Shown here: piece after piece, positions 19,781 to 27,738 of the stretch
How positions within the stretch are numbered: position 1 is the first letter of the stretch
How the letters are laid out: every line of letters starts with the position of its first letter
Source of the DNA: an uncultured Prevotellaceae bacterium
GTDB lineage: Bacteria > Bacteroidota > Bacteroidia > Bacteroidales > Bacteroidaceae
NCBI GenBank assembly: GCA_900314985.1
Contig: OMXL01000014.1
Coordinates: 1 to 51,779, forward strand
Direction of reading: 5' to 3'
Length of the DNA: 51,779 nt
Position numbers and translations under genes: made by a program
The notes under the pieces: generated by a model
The model's database searches: none
Told to the model about the DNA's origin: nothing
The model's input: only the letters and a program-made list of their open reading frames with translations

Positions 19781-20584
19781 CTATTCCAAGTCAAAGGGTC
19801 CTGTGGGAGTGGTGCGCTTCAGAACCTCTAAGCGAATATCGGCACCAGCCACAATGCCATAGCTGCGCAACACGCTCTCTACCGTCTTTCGTGCCAGTTC
19901 GGGATGGTTGTTCTCTTCGCTGAGGTGGCAGAGCCACACATTCTTCAGCTGCTCCGACATATTCTCGGCAATGGCCACACCACAGTCGCGGTTGTTCAGA
20001 TGACCCGTACCAGAGAGGATGCGGTCTTTGAGGAACTGCGGATAAGGACCGCCCTGCACCATTTCGATGTCGTGGTTGGCCTCAATGACCAGATGACGCG
20101 CCTGACTGATATACTGCTTCATCTCGTCGGTAACACAACCCGCATCGGTCATCAGACAGAAGTTCGTACCCTCAGCCTCAATGAAGTAGCCCACATTGTC
20201 GAGACTATCGTGAGGTACGGCAAACGGCGTCACCGTGAAGTCGCCCAACTGCAGCGTTTTTCCCTTTTCTACCAAGCGTACCAAGTCTGCTGCCACCTTC
20301 TTCACCACACAGTAGTTGCGGTTGATGCCGTCGTGCACCTCGCGGGTGGCATAGATGGGAACCTGATAGTCGTTGCTGAAGGCGCCTACCGATTTGATGT
20401 GGTCGGCATGGTCGTGCGTGACGAGTACATGCTTCACGCTGGAAAGGCTGACACCATAGTCACGACAGGCTTTCTTCAGGCCTCTCAACCCGACACCTAT
20501 ATCAATGAGTAAGGCGTCTGTTGGCGTAGCCAAAAGATAGCAGTTTCCGCTGCTTCCACTTCCGAAAGAGATAAACTTCAGCAT
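19781..20584 (-). CDS. YycJ/WalJ-like metallo-beta-lactamase-fold hydrolase
   Basis: A 267-residue MBL-fold protein with the metal-binding THDHADH at 56-62, followed by downstream His and Asp ligands (VPHDS, TDAG, CHLSEENN). The start MLKFISFGSGSSGN is typical of the YycJ/WalJ group, proposed to be 5'-3' DNA exonucleases linked to cell-wall and repair functions. It is cytoplasmic and stands alone. A -7 box TACTTTTG is at 20606-20613. Confidence 0.92.
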   Translation of the reverse strand: MLKFISFGSGSSGNCYLLATPTDALLIDIGVGLRGLKKACRDYGVSLSSVKHVLVTHDHADHIKSVGAFSNDYQVPIYATREVHDGINRNYCVVKKVAADLVRLVEKGKTLQLGDFTVTPFAVPHDSLDNVGYFIEAEGTNFCLMTDAGCVTDEMKQYISQARHLVIEANHDIEMVQGGPYPQFLKDRILSGTGHLNNRDCGVAIAENMSEQLKNVWLCHLSEENNHPELARKTVESVLRSYGIVAGADIRLEVLKRTTPTGPFDLE

Positions 20585-20605
20585 GTCTTTTTAGTAATTT
20601 GACTG

Positions 20606-20613
20606 CAAAAGTA
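20606..20613 (-). promoter_or_regulatory. -7 box of the YycJ-like gene
   Basis: Minus-strand TACTTTTG lies 21 bases before the ATG. The region upstream is a GAATTGA tract without a clear TTG at the right distance. Confidence 0.45.
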
Positions 20614-20619
20614 CAAAAA

Positions 20620-20651
20620 AATTCTCAATTCTCCATTCTCAATTCTCAATT
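20620..20651. repeat. GAATTGA heptamer tract between divergent genes
   Basis: TCTCAAT/TCTCCAT heptamers, four copies, lie between the two divergent -7 boxes at 20606 and 20658. Confidence 0.8.
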
Positions 20652-20657
20652 ATTTTA

Positions 20658-20665
20658 TATCTTTG
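20658..20665 (+). promoter_or_regulatory. -7 box of the small lipoprotein gene
   Basis: TATCTTTG lies 22 bases before the ATG at 20688. Confidence 0.5.
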
Positions 20666-20687
20666 CACACAAAACAGACCGTAAACA

Positions 20688-21131
20688 ATGAAGAAACTCC
20701 TTATCATTGCGATGACACTGTCATTGGCAGCCTGCGACATCATACAACGAGACAGTGACAAAGCCACAGACGTGGCGGTACAGTGGGGCGAAGCCTTTTT
20801 CAATTGCGACTACCACGCTGCCGAGGCGCTATGCACTCCCGACAGCCGCCGCTGGTTGCAGTTTGCTGCTTCCAACACCACGCAGCACGACCTTGACTTG
20901 CTGAAGCAGCATGCTGCCGAGGTGGAAGCCACCGATTACTTCCCTGAGGCCAGCGACACGCTGCGCGTGGTAGAGTTGGCCGTGCGCAACAGTCTTAGCC
21001 CCAACATAAATGCTGAGGAATCGTCGCAAATAGAGGAGGCACTGTTCCACACTACCGTTGTCAAGCGCAACGGCCAGTGGCTGGTTAGAATGGAAGGCCT
21101 ACCGCGAAGTGAAAAGCAAAGTCGCGACTGA
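20688..21131 (+). CDS. Small lipoprotein of unknown function (NTF2-like fold possible)
   Basis: A 147-residue protein with a clear lipoprotein signal (MKKLLIIAMTLSLAAC, lipid-bearing Cys at 16). The rest is soluble: helices carrying AVQWGEAFFNCDYHAAEALCTPDS, then beta strands ending in VVKRNGQWLVRMEG. This order resembles the NTF2-like/DUF4878 type of periplasmic lipoproteins, but the assignment is tentative. Its last 47 bases overlap the end of the convergent tamL-like gene. Confidence 0.8.
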   Translation: MKKLLIIAMTLSLAACDIIQRDSDKATDVAVQWGEAFFNCDYHAAEALCTPDSRRWLQFAASNTTQHDLDLLKQHAAEVEATDYFPEASDTLRVVELAVRNSLSPNINAEESSQIEEALFHTTVVKRNGQWLVRMEGLPRSEKQSRD

Positions 21132-23295
21132 GTTTCGGATGCAGTAGCGGCCAGTGTCCTTCACGGTCATCGTAAGCAGGATCTACCGCCTTCATACCCA
21201 TATCGAAACGTACAATGAAGTAGTCGAAGTTCAGACGAATACCCAAGCCATAGCTGGCAGCCAGCTGTTCCCAGAACTCGTTGAGCTTAAACTGTCCACC
21301 AGGTTGGTCTTCGTATTCACGGAGTGTCCAGATGTTACCGGCATCGATAAACAGGGCACCGCTGAACTTCCAAAACAGCTTGGCACGATATTCCACATTG
21401 AGGTCCAACTTCATATCGCCCGTCTGGTTGATGAAGTCGATGCGACCGTCTGTTCCCACAAACTTACCCGGTCCTAACGAGCGGACACTCCATCCGCGCA
21501 CACTGTTGGCACCGCCCGAGAAGTAGCGCTTCTCGAAAGGCAGGATGCTACTGTTGCCATAGGGATAGGCCAGTCCTAATCCGACGTGGAATACCAGCTG
21601 GTTGTTGAAGTCGAGATTGATATTGCGGGTGAAGTCGAACGTGCCGCGGACATACTGTGCATAGGCAATATTGAGGAAGGTGTACTGTCCCTCTGTATTC
21701 ACGTGGAAATGCATGGCGCGGGCGGCCCAGTTGAGCAAGTTACCCGCCGTCTCCACATTGGCCTTGATGGCCCAGCGGTTGTTGTTATACGAATACCCCA
21801 CGCCAAACTTCATAATAAAGAGGTTCTCGTAGTTATAGCGCAGAATGCTGTTGCGCGACGTGCTGTTGTCCAGATACTCGCTCTCAAACGTAGGACTGAT
21901 CCACGGCATGTAGATATAGTTCAGGTCGAGCAAGTCCACCTGATAGCGGTCGTGGTGACCTTGGTCGTTCCAGCGGTATTTCCATCCTACAGAGAACACG
22001 CGGCGGTGGAACTCAGGACGGTTCTGCAGGTCGTAGTTGGCAGCCAACTCAGAGGTGGCATTGATGCGGCGACGGAAGCTTCTGCTCAGGAAGGGCGCAA
22101 TGAAGCGAGGGAACGTCAGTCGCGTACCAAGGCTATATTCTATATAGTTATCGCCCGCATATCCCTCTAAGTTCTTGATGGCCTCATAGGCACCACGCAA
22201 CTCGATAGACAGATTCTCCGAACCGTGGAAGATGTTGCGGTTCTGGAAGGTGATGGTGGCTGCTGCACCGAAGTCGCCAGCGGTATTGGTGCCTTCGGGC
22301 TGGAAGGAGATGGTCGACGACTTGTTGGTACTGAGGTTGATGTCGCAGTCGAGCACGGGCTCGTCTTCGTCCTCGTGGAAGTTGATGCTGGTATAGCGCA
22401 CAATGCCTAATCGACCGAAGTGGTTATAGGTATTACGCAGGTCGCGCGCGGAATAGATGTCGCCCTCAGTGAGGAAGGTATTGCGGCGCAGCACCTTGTC
22501 ACGCAGCGGAATGACGGGATTATCGGGATTGCCGCTCAGATAGTTGATGCGGCCGATGGTATAGACATAGTGCGGTCTGGGCGCCGTCTTGTTGTCCTGA
22601 TAGGGGTGCAGCACCAGCGTGAGGTCTATCTGGTTGGTACCCTCGATAGAGTCAGCACGATAGGTGATGAAGTCCTTATTAAAACGGTAGTAGCCACGAT
22701 TCACCAAGTATTGCGTGATGCGGGCACGCTCGCTGTCAAGGTTGTCGGCATTAAACACCATACCTTTCTGCAACACCCTGCGGGCAGGATCTATCTCGTC
22801 GAGCAGACGACTGATGGCCGTATCCTGGATGTCATAGTTGACGGTGCGCAGGAAATAGGGCACGCCAGGGTGCAGCGTATAGAGCGTGCGCAACTTCTTA
22901 CCCTTGCGCTCAATAGCCACATCGGCCGTAGCACGCAGATAACCGAGGTTCTGCATCTGAGCCTGCAACGACTGCAACGACTGTGCCGTCTGCACTGAGT
23001 CATAGAGCTCTGGGGCCTCACCCATACGACGCAACAGGCGGTTAATCCATTTGGTACTGTCGCGACCCGACAGCGAATAGGTCTTCAGGGGGAGTTTGTA
23101 GGTAGAGAACCATCGGCTGTTGCCGTGCTGACGGATATACGAGCGCATATCGCTCAGGCTGATATAGCGTGCCGGTTCAGGGCAACGCAAATCGGCTCTA
23201 TCCAGCAGATATTCGCCTTCAGGGACGTATTTCGTCTCTGCACAGCTGGTAATAAGGAGTGCTAAAAGCACATAAAAAATGATTCTCAATCGCAT
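21085..23295 (-). CDS. tamL: TamL-type lipidated Omp85 family outer-membrane protein
   Basis: An Omp85-superfamily protein of about 736 residues that probably takes part in insertion of outer-membrane proteins or lipoproteins. I chose the ATG at 23295, which gives a lipoprotein signal (MRLRIIFYVLLALLITSC, Cys at 18); the longer frame to 23406 adds 37 atypical residues. After the signal come POTRA-like repeats (about 90-370) and a C-terminal barrel with the Omp85 hallmark GGANSVRGWSVRSLGPG near residue 620. N-terminal lipidation separates the Bacteroidetes TamL from BamA. The promoter at 23305-23334 leaves almost no leader. Confidence 0.9.
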   Translation of the reverse strand: MRLRIIFYVLLALLITSCAETKYVPEGEYLLDRADLRCPEPARYISLSDMRSYIRQHGNSRWFSTYKLPLKTYSLSGRDSTKWINRLLRRMGEAPELYDSVQTAQSLQSLQAQMQNLGYLRATADVAIERKGKKLRTLYTLHPGVPYFLRTVNYDIQDTAISRLLDEIDPARRVLQKGMVFNADNLDSERARITQYLVNRGYYRFNKDFITYRADSIEGTNQIDLTLVLHPYQDNKTAPRPHYVYTIGRINYLSGNPDNPVIPLRDKVLRRNTFLTEGDIYSARDLRNTYNHFGRLGIVRYTSINFHEDEDEPVLDCDINLSTNKSSTISFQPEGTNTAGDFGAAATITFQNRNIFHGSENLSIELRGAYEAIKNLEGYAGDNYIEYSLGTRLTFPRFIAPFLSRSFRRRINATSELAANYDLQNRPEFHRRVFSVGWKYRWNDQGHHDRYQVDLLDLNYIYMPWISPTFESEYLDNSTSRNSILRYNYENLFIMKFGVGYSYNNNRWAIKANVETAGNLLNWAARAMHFHVNTEGQYTFLNIAYAQYVRGTFDFTRNINLDFNNQLVFHVGLGLAYPYGNSSILPFEKRYFSGGANSVRGWSVRSLGPGKFVGTDGRIDFINQTGDMKLDLNVEYRAKLFWKFSGALFIDAGNIWTLREYEDQPGGQFKLNEFWEQLAASYGLGIRLNFDYFIVRFDMGMKAVDPAYDDREGHWPLLHPKLSRDFAFHFAVGLPF

Positions 23296-23304
23296 ATTTG
23301 TTGG

Positions 23305-23334
23305 CAAAAGTACGAAAAAACGAGCGAAATGCAA
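23305..23334 (-). promoter_or_regulatory. Promoter of the tamL-like gene (near-leaderless)
   Basis: Minus-strand TTG (23332-23334), 19-base spacer and TACTTTTG (23305-23312) match the consensus exactly. The box ends 9 bases before the chosen ATG, so the leader would be only a few bases. Confidence 0.65.
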
Positions 23335-23448
23335 AATAAAATAATTACTTTTGCAAAGAAAAATGGTGCAAATAGGGCATATTTTGCCATACTGACGTGC
23401 TACCATCTAACTTAAAACATCATTGAGAAAACCAAAATGTAAATATTT

Positions 23449-24273
23449 ATGTTCATATCATCTTATCAGCTGTCAACAGAAGCAATTACATTAGTTTCTG
23501 AAATTTCCGAACAAATAGGAATCCTCGAGACGCTGTCTGCTTCTTCCTCAGAGCAGCAAACAGCATCTTACGACCCCTTCCTGGAAGACGATCTTCTGCG
23601 GGCGCATCGCAGTATGGTCGATGGACTGAGTGAGAGAGTGGGACACTACAGTCAGAACGATCCACGCATCCGATTACACATGGCGATGCTCTTTGACTGG
23701 CTGAATCACACCGACGAGCATCCACTCATCCGTAGCTGCATTTTTCATTACAATCTAACCTCTATTCACCCCTTTTCAGAGGGCAATGAGCGTCTGGGAC
23801 TCTACTGGCAGCAGCTTCTCTTAGTACAATGGCGCCCCATTTTAGCGGCTCTTCCGTTCGAGTCGGTAGTAACCGAGCGTCAGGAGGAATATCGTCGTGT
23901 ATTGGCCTATCTCAATGAAAACGCCAAAATGACCCATTTCATCGAGTTCATTTTACGCTGTTTATTAGACACCATCCTACAGGAGGTAAAGAATAAAGTA
24001 GAGAATAAAGTAAAGAATAAAAGTAGAGGAAAAGTGCAGGATAAATCGGCAGAAAACGCTGAATCTGAGGACACTGAGACGCAATTATCCAAGTCAGAAC
24101 AGCGTATCGTCAAGCTACTCGTTGCCGAACCGCGCATCACTATCGGTGTACTTTCGCGCCGTCTACAGCTGTCAGAGGCCGGTATCAACAAGGTTTTAGC
24201 GGGTTTACGCAAGAAAGGAATCATCGAACGCGTGGGTGCTAACAAAAATGGCTCTTGGAAAGTCAACATATAA
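23449..24273 (+). CDS. Degenerate Fic-domain protein with C-terminal winged helix
   Basis: A 274-residue protein. Residues about 45-175 match the second half of Fic AMP-transferases (LLRAHRSMVDGL, then EHPLIRSCIFHYNLTSIHPF). The active-site motif reads HPFSEGNERLGL at 107-118 instead of HPFx(D/E)GNGRxxR: H107 is kept, but the glycine of GNG is Glu (E114) and the last Arg is Leu (L118). The N-terminal part that usually carries the inhibitory (S/T)xxxE(G/N) helix is short or absent. Residues 212-272 form a winged helix. The linker (about 180-200) is a Lys-rich 12-base repeat. Probably not a normal AMPylator. A -7 box TACTTTTG lies at 23346-23353. Confidence 0.8.
   Translation: MFISSYQLSTEAITLVSEISEQIGILETLSASSSEQQTASYDPFLEDDLLRAHRSMVDGLSERVGHYSQNDPRIRLHMAMLFDWLNHTDEHPLIRSCIFHYNLTSIHPFSEGNERLGLYWQQLLLVQWRPILAALPFESVVTERQEEYRRVLAYLNENAKMTHFIEFILRCLLDTILQEVKNKVENKVKNKSRGKVQDKSAENAESEDTETQLSKSEQRIVKLLVAEPRITIGVLSRRLQLSEAGINKVLAGLRKKGIIERVGANKNGSWKVNI
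23985..24028 (+). repeat. 12-bp repeat in the linker of the Fic-like gene
   Basis: Three copies of GTAAAGAATAAA/GTAGAGAATAAA give the Lys/Asn-rich linker KNKVENKVKNK between the Fic domain and the winged helix. Confidence 0.75.
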
Positions 24274-24556
24274 CCTATTACTTGAACTATCACTTTATAT
24301 CTTATTGGGCAACAATATATTACAATAGGCGCTAAAGAAGAGGTCATTATCACCGATGGTCTCTTCTTTGAGCTTTACAGCCCTCCTTTTCTCCTGTTTC
24401 TGACGGTTCTCAACACCTTTCGCCTCTACCTCTCTTATTATTTTACACAACTCGTCGTATTTCCTTCCTCTTTCAGGGGGTCTTTCTGGACGACAAATGA
24501 CCACACCGACCCATCGACACTCACAGCTCGACGACCTCTCCCCCACCCTCTCTACA

Positions 24557-24660
24557 ATGCTTAATGCTTAATGCATAATGCATAATGGTTAATGCTTAAT
24601 GCTTATCGCAACGCCACACTTCGACCTTTAGGTTGAAGAATGCTTAATGTCTAATGTTTG
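24557..24660 (+). repeat. AATGCTT/AATGCAT heptamer tract with hairpin core C
   Basis: Six or more heptamers (AATGCTT, AATGCAT, AATGGTT) precede a core CGCAACGCCACAC followed by the hairpin TTCGACC-TTT-AGGTTGAA (24607-24641). AATGCTT heptamers resume after it. Confidence 0.88.
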
Positions 24661-24784
24661 ACATTTTCAAGAAACCCCAGGAACAGCCATCCTCCAAACG
24701 ATGTATAATATTTTCATGTGTGTCCATTTTACACCATATTAATTCTTTATCACCAAACTGGCTCGTTGAATAAAAATTATTTAG

Positions 24785-24792
24785 TATCTTTG
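24785..24792 (+). promoter_or_regulatory. -7 box of the TrmH-like gene
   Basis: TATCTTTG lies 23 bases before the ATG at 24816. A TTG sits 16 bases upstream (24766-24768), shorter than the usual spacer. Confidence 0.45.
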
Positions 24793-24815
24793 CAAGCAAA
24801 AATAGAAAAGATGAT

Positions 24816-25595
24816 ATGCTGACAAAGAATCAATTGAAGCTGGTACGCTCGCTGGAGCTGAAGAAAAATCGAAAGAAGGAAGGCCTGTTTGTGGCCGAAG
24901 GTCCTAAGGTTGTTGGCGACCTGCTGCGTGCAGGCTTTGTACCCCACTCCATATTTATGGTTCAAGGTTCAGGGTTCAAGGTTCAAGGTTCGTCCTTCCT
25001 CGTAACTGACGACGAGTTGCGCAAGCTCAGCTTCCTGCAACATCCGCAGGAGGTCCTCGCCCTCTTCGAGATACCATCACCAGGCTCCCTTCCCTTTAGG
25101 GAGGGGCTGGGGGTAGGCTCTCTCCCTTCCCTTTTGGGAGGGGTCGGGGGTAGGCCCCTCTCAATCGCCCTCGACGGCATCCAAGACCCTGGCAATCTGG
25201 GCACCATCATCCGCATAGCCGACTGGTTTGGCATCAGCACCATCTACTGCTCAGAGGATACTGCCGACGCGTACAACCCCAAGGTGGTACAGGCCACGAT
25301 GGGTTCCTTGGCACATATCAACATTGTCTATTGCGACCTCGTAGCGCTGCTGCAGCAGTACGACGGCCCCATCTACGGCACGCTGCTCGACGGCAACGAC
25401 ATCTATCAGCAGGAGCTGTCGCAAGAGGGCATCATCGTGATGGGCAACGAGGGCAACGGCATCTCGCAGCGCGTACGCCCGCTGATTACCCACAAACTCC
25501 TGATACCCAACTTCAATAAAAATAGTGAGACGGCCGAAAGTCTGAATGTAGCGATAGCAACTGCCATCACCTGCTCAGAATTCCGCCGCCGATAA
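24816..25595 (+). CDS. TrmH-family (SPOUT) RNA 2'-O-methyltransferase
   Basis: Methylates ribose 2'-OH in rRNA or tRNA with S-adenosylmethionine. The 259-residue product has the N-terminal RNA-binding start (KNRKKEGLFVAEGPKVV) and the SPOUT motifs LDGIQDPGNLGTIIR, VMGNEGNG and LLIPN...ESLNVAIATAI. Repeats are inserted twice: a GGTTCAA heptamer tract read as VQGSGFKVQGSSF (about 48-58) and two adjacent GC-rich palindromes (about 89-114) read as LPFREGLGVG and LPSLLGGVGG. The second insertion lies exactly in the linker before the catalytic domain, so the knotted core is intact. The substrate is not known. Confidence 0.92.
   Translation: MLTKNQLKLVRSLELKKNRKKEGLFVAEGPKVVGDLLRAGFVPHSIFMVQGSGFKVQGSSFLVTDDELRKLSFLQHPQEVLALFEIPSPGSLPFREGLGVGSLPSLLGGVGGRPLSIALDGIQDPGNLGTIIRIADWFGISTIYCSEDTADAYNPKVVQATMGSLAHINIVYCDLVALLQQYDGPIYGTLLDGNDIYQQELSQEGIIVMGNEGNGISQRVRPLITHKLLIPNFNKNSETAESLNVAIATAITCSEFRRR
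24959..24990 (+). repeat. GGTTCAA heptamer tract inside the TrmH-like gene
   Basis: Four copies of GGTTCAA/GGTTCAG, translated in frame as FKVQGS-type residues. Confidence 0.82.
25083..25119 (-). repeat. GC-rich palindromic element, copy P5 (inside TrmH-like gene)
   Basis: CTCCCTTCCC-TTTA-GGGAGGGG followed by the shoulder CTGGGGGTAGGC. Read in frame as LPFREGLGVG. Confidence 0.88.
25120..25158 (-). repeat. GC-rich palindromic element, copy P6 (inside TrmH-like gene)
   Basis: Directly adjoining P5 in the same orientation: CTCCCTTCCC-TTTT-GGGAGGGG then TCGGGGGTAGGCC. It is read in a different codon phase (LPSLLGGVGGRP). Confidence 0.88.
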
Positions 25596-25625
25596 TTCTC
25601 AATTCTCCATTCTCAATTCTCAATT
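25593..25625. repeat. GAATTGA heptamer tract after the convergent TrmH-like and maf genes
   Basis: TTCTCAA/TTCTCCA heptamers fill the 24 bases between the two stops and run into the last codons of maf. Confidence 0.75.
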
Positions 25626-26204
25626 AGCGAAGCGCCTCAGCGCTTCGTATATCCGCTGTACGGGCAGTCCCATCACGTTGAAATAGCTGCCTTCCAGACG
25701 CGTCACACCCACATAACCTATCCACTCCTGGATGCCGTAGGCTCCCGCCTTATCCATGGGCTTGTAGGTCTCTACGTAGTAGTCAATCTCGTCGTCCGTC
25801 AACTCCTTAAACGTCACGTTGCTGACTACCGAGAAGTGCTCCTGACGCTCCTTCGTCGTCAGCACCACGCCCGTAATGACCTGATGCGTCTGTCCGCTCA
25901 GTTCGCGCAACATTCTGTGGGCATCAGCGGCATCCTTCGGCTTGCCCAGCACCTCGTCACCCAGCACCACAATGGTGTCGGCCGTGATGACGAGTTCGTC
26001 GGCAGCTATCGTCTCGCGATAGGCCGACGCCTTCTTCTGGGCGATATACTCAGCAATCTCGAATGTGGGCAGCGTAGCGGGATAGCTCTCGTCAATGCCC
26101 TTCAGGACGCGCACCTCAAACTGTACGTCGAGTCCTGCCAACAGTTCCTTTCTTCTGGGCGAATTGCTCGCCAAAATGATCTTATGCGATAGCAAATTTT
26201 TCAC
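25620..26204 (-). CDS. maf: Maf-family nucleoside triphosphate pyrophosphatase
   Basis: A house-cleaning enzyme that hydrolyses dTTP, UTP and modified nucleotides to monophosphates. The 194-residue product has the Maf signature LASNSPRRKELL at 11-22, the ADTIVVLGDEVLGKPKD block and the KAGAYGIQEW substrate segment characteristic of the YhdE (dTTPase/UTPase) branch. It is the last gene of the nitroreductase-DUF2520-kdsC-maf group, separated from kdsC by 129 bases of repeats. Confidence 0.96.
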   Translation of the reverse strand: MKNLLSHKIILASNSPRRKELLAGLDVQFEVRVLKGIDESYPATLPTFEIAEYIAQKKASAYRETIAADELVITADTIVVLGDEVLGKPKDAADAHRMLRELSGQTHQVITGVVLTTKERQEHFSVVSNVTFKELTDDEIDYYVETYKPMDKAGAYGIQEWIGYVGVTRLEGSYFNVMGLPVQRIYEALRRFAN

Positions 26205-26311
26205 TTTTCACTATTCGTTATTCACTTTTCACTATTCGTTATTCACTTTTCACTATTCTTCAACCTAAAGGTCGAAGTGTGGCTTCGCAATCACTATTCA
26301 CTATTCACTAG
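26200..26311 (-). repeat. GTGAATA/GTGAAAA heptamer tract with hairpin core D
   Basis: Plus-strand units CACTATT, CGTTATT, CACTTTT repeat over about 55 bases, then the hairpin core in minus orientation, then CACTATT again. Bases 26254-26311 are the exact reverse complement of 32431-32488 (58 of 58). The tract fills the kdsC-maf junction. Confidence 0.92.
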
Positions 26312-26333
26312 GGCTTCAGCCCGCTTCGCCCGC

Positions 26334-26852
26334 TTACCATCCGAATGCTTTTTCGTCTTTCAACCACTTACCCTGCGCACGCAGCGTCTGCTCAATGACG
26401 TCGCGACCACAGCCGTAGCCGCCACGATACTGGCTGACGTAGCAGCTCACGTCTCTTACCTCGTGACAGGCATCGGCAGGACATACCGGACAGCCCACCA
26501 CGCGCATCACCTCCAGATCGGGCACGTCGTCGCCCATAAACATCATCTCGTCGTCCCTGAGGCCGTACTTCTGCTTGAACTCCTCGTACACCTTGATTTT
26601 CACGGCGGCACCGAGATAGATATCCTCCATGCCCAAGCCCTCGTAGCGCTTGCGCACAGCCTCTATCTTGCAGCCCGAGATGATGGCAATGCGCAGTCCC
26701 ATCTTGATGGCCAACTGGATGGCATAGCCGTCCTTGATATTCACGGTGCGCAACGGAGTGCCGTCGGTAGCCAGCGTGATGGTCTCTGCCGAGAGTACGC
26801 CGTCCAGGTCAAACACAATGGCCCGTATCTTCTGTAAGTCGTAATTGATCAT
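26334..26852 (-). CDS. kdsC: KdsC-like HAD phosphatase (KDO 8-phosphate phosphatase)
   Basis: Removes phosphate from 3-deoxy-manno-octulosonate 8-phosphate in the lipopolysaccharide core pathway. The 172-residue product is a cap-less C0-type HAD protein: DLDGV with the nucleophile D15 and D17, the SG motif at about 59-60 ([13 protein letters not shown]), a Lys in the [11 protein letters not shown] segment, and GDDVPD near residue 108. Size and motifs fit KdsC, although the DGTDGK-type signature is replaced here by an N-terminal [12 protein letters not shown]. It lies between heptamer tracts on both sides. Confidence 0.9.
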   Translation of the reverse strand: MINYDLQKIRAIVFDLDGVLSAETITLATDGTPLRTVNIKDGYAIQLAIKMGLRIAIISGCKIEAVRKRYEGLGMEDIYLGAAVKIKVYEEFKQKYGLRDDEMMFMGDDVPDLEVMRVVGCPVCPADACHEVRDVSCYVSQYRGGYGCGRDVIEQTLRAQGKWLKDEKAFGW

Positions 26853-26860
26853 AACAATTT

Positions 26861-26931
26861 ACTTTGAACTTTGAACTTTGAACTTTGAACATTGAACTTT
26901 GAACTTTGAACATTGAACTTTGAACTTTAAC
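26861..26931 (-). repeat. TTGAACT heptamer tract at the DUF2520-kdsC junction
   Basis: Nine near-perfect TTTGAAC/ATTGAAC units in a row fill the gap between the DUF2520 stop (26931) and the kdsC start (26852). This is the longest pure heptamer run in the window. Confidence 0.92.
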
Positions 26932-27671
26932 TACGAATGTTCTTGAATGCTTTGTGACAATAGTTCGTAGATTTCTTTGGTCGTTCCTTCAAGCAATGCC
27001 GCCTGCGCCTGCATCACGTTCTGATCGCCACGCACGGCAGGTCCCGTCTGTGCATCTTTGGGGTGCAACTCATGCACCTTGCGTGCCGTCTCGTCCACCA
27101 GTGGCAGCATCACGTCGAAGGGCAGTCCCTTCTTCTCGAGCACGTCGGCAGCCAGCGTATAGCAGTGGTTGGCGAAGTTACAGGCGAAGACAGCCGCCAA
27201 GTGCAGGTATTTGCGGTCGGCCGTGCTCAGCTCGTAGACGTGGTTGGAGATGCTCTCCGCCAACTGACGAATTCTCGCGTCTTTGCCCTCTATAAAAAGA
27301 GGTATCTCCTTGAAGTCCACCTCGCGGTCCATCGAGAAGGTCTGCATGGGATACAGCACGCCACCATTCCCGCTGTAGCCGTCGAACACGCTCAGCGGCA
27401 TAGAGCCTGCGGTGTGGACGAGGAGAGGATCCTCACAGCCTACCCCCATCCCCTCCCAAAAGGGAGGGGCGCTTGTTTGCAGGCGACTACAAAGATGCTC
27501 GATAACCTCTTGCAGGGCGCTGTCCTTCACCGCAATGATATAGATGTCGGCATGCTGGGGCAGTTCAGTCAACGTGCGACTGTTGACACTCGTCAGCTGA
27601 TGGCCCGCCTTGAGCAATGCCTTGCCCATGTGCGTAGCTACACGGCCTCGTCCGATTAAAGCGATATTCAT
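26931..27671 (-). CDS. Rossmann-fold protein with DUF2520 domain
   Basis: A cytoplasmic NAD(P)-binding protein of 246 residues. I chose the ATG at 27671, giving MNIALIGRGRVATHMG with the GxGxxxxH-type nucleotide loop at the N-terminus; the frame to 27695 adds 8 residues. The C-terminal half (about 130-240) is the all-helical DUF2520 domain (HLAAVFACNFANH, PLVDETARKV, AQTGPAVRGD), related to the ketopantoate reductase/ProC layout. The substrate is unknown. Residues about 66-78 (APPFWEGMGVGCE) are the palindromic copy P7 inserted in frame in the Rossmann part. Confidence 0.9.
   Translation of the reverse strand: MNIALIGRGRVATHMGKALLKAGHQLTSVNSRTLTELPQHADIYIIAVKDSALQEVIEHLCSRLQTSAPPFWEGMGVGCEDPLLVHTAGSMPLSVFDGYSGNGGVLYPMQTFSMDREVDFKEIPLFIEGKDARIRQLAESISNHVYELSTADRKYLHLAAVFACNFANHCYTLAADVLEKKGLPFDVMLPLVDETARKVHELHPKDAQTGPAVRGDQNVMQAQAALLEGTTKEIYELLSQSIQEHS
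27437..27474 (+). repeat. GC-rich palindromic element, copy P7 (inside DUF2520 gene)
   Basis: The full form of the family: AGCCTACCCCCATCCCC, then the TCCC-AAAA-GGGA stem and GGGGCG. The coding strand reads APPFWEGMGVG. Confidence 0.92.
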
Positions 27672-27698
27672 TCTTTCAAAATAATCTCTGTACACTCC

Positions 27699-27738
27699 GA
27701 GCCCCCCCTCCCCTTTGGGAGGGGATGGGGGTAGGCTT
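27699..27738 (-). repeat. GC-rich palindromic element, copy P8 (nitroreductase-DUF2520 junction)
   Basis: Full-form copy in the intergenic gap: GAGCCCCCCCTCCCC-TTT-GGGAGGGG then ATGGGGGTAGGC. It ends at the last base of the nitroreductase stop codon, which it appears to supply in part. Confidence 0.92.

Larger units (their letters stand above)
24274..24815. other. 541-base gene-poor gap
   Basis: Contents in order: a 9-bp stem (24334-24342 with 24361-24369) that could end the Fic-like transcript; about 170 bases with no recognisable gene (a minus-strand frame at 24295-24546 matches nothing known to me); a heptamer tract with hairpin core C (24557-24660); and the promoter region of the next gene, with -7 box TATCTTTG at 24785-24792. 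Confidence 0.6.

Noticed and set aside
20688-21131. Frameshift or misannotation from the 47-base overlap with tamL
   Set aside because: Both convergent genes keep normal length and codon use, and overlaps of this kind also occur at 14671-14696.
24295-24546. Minus-strand 83-codon frame
   Set aside because: No recognisable family, no promoter or clear start, and it lies over a possible terminator stem; probably spurious or a worn remnant.
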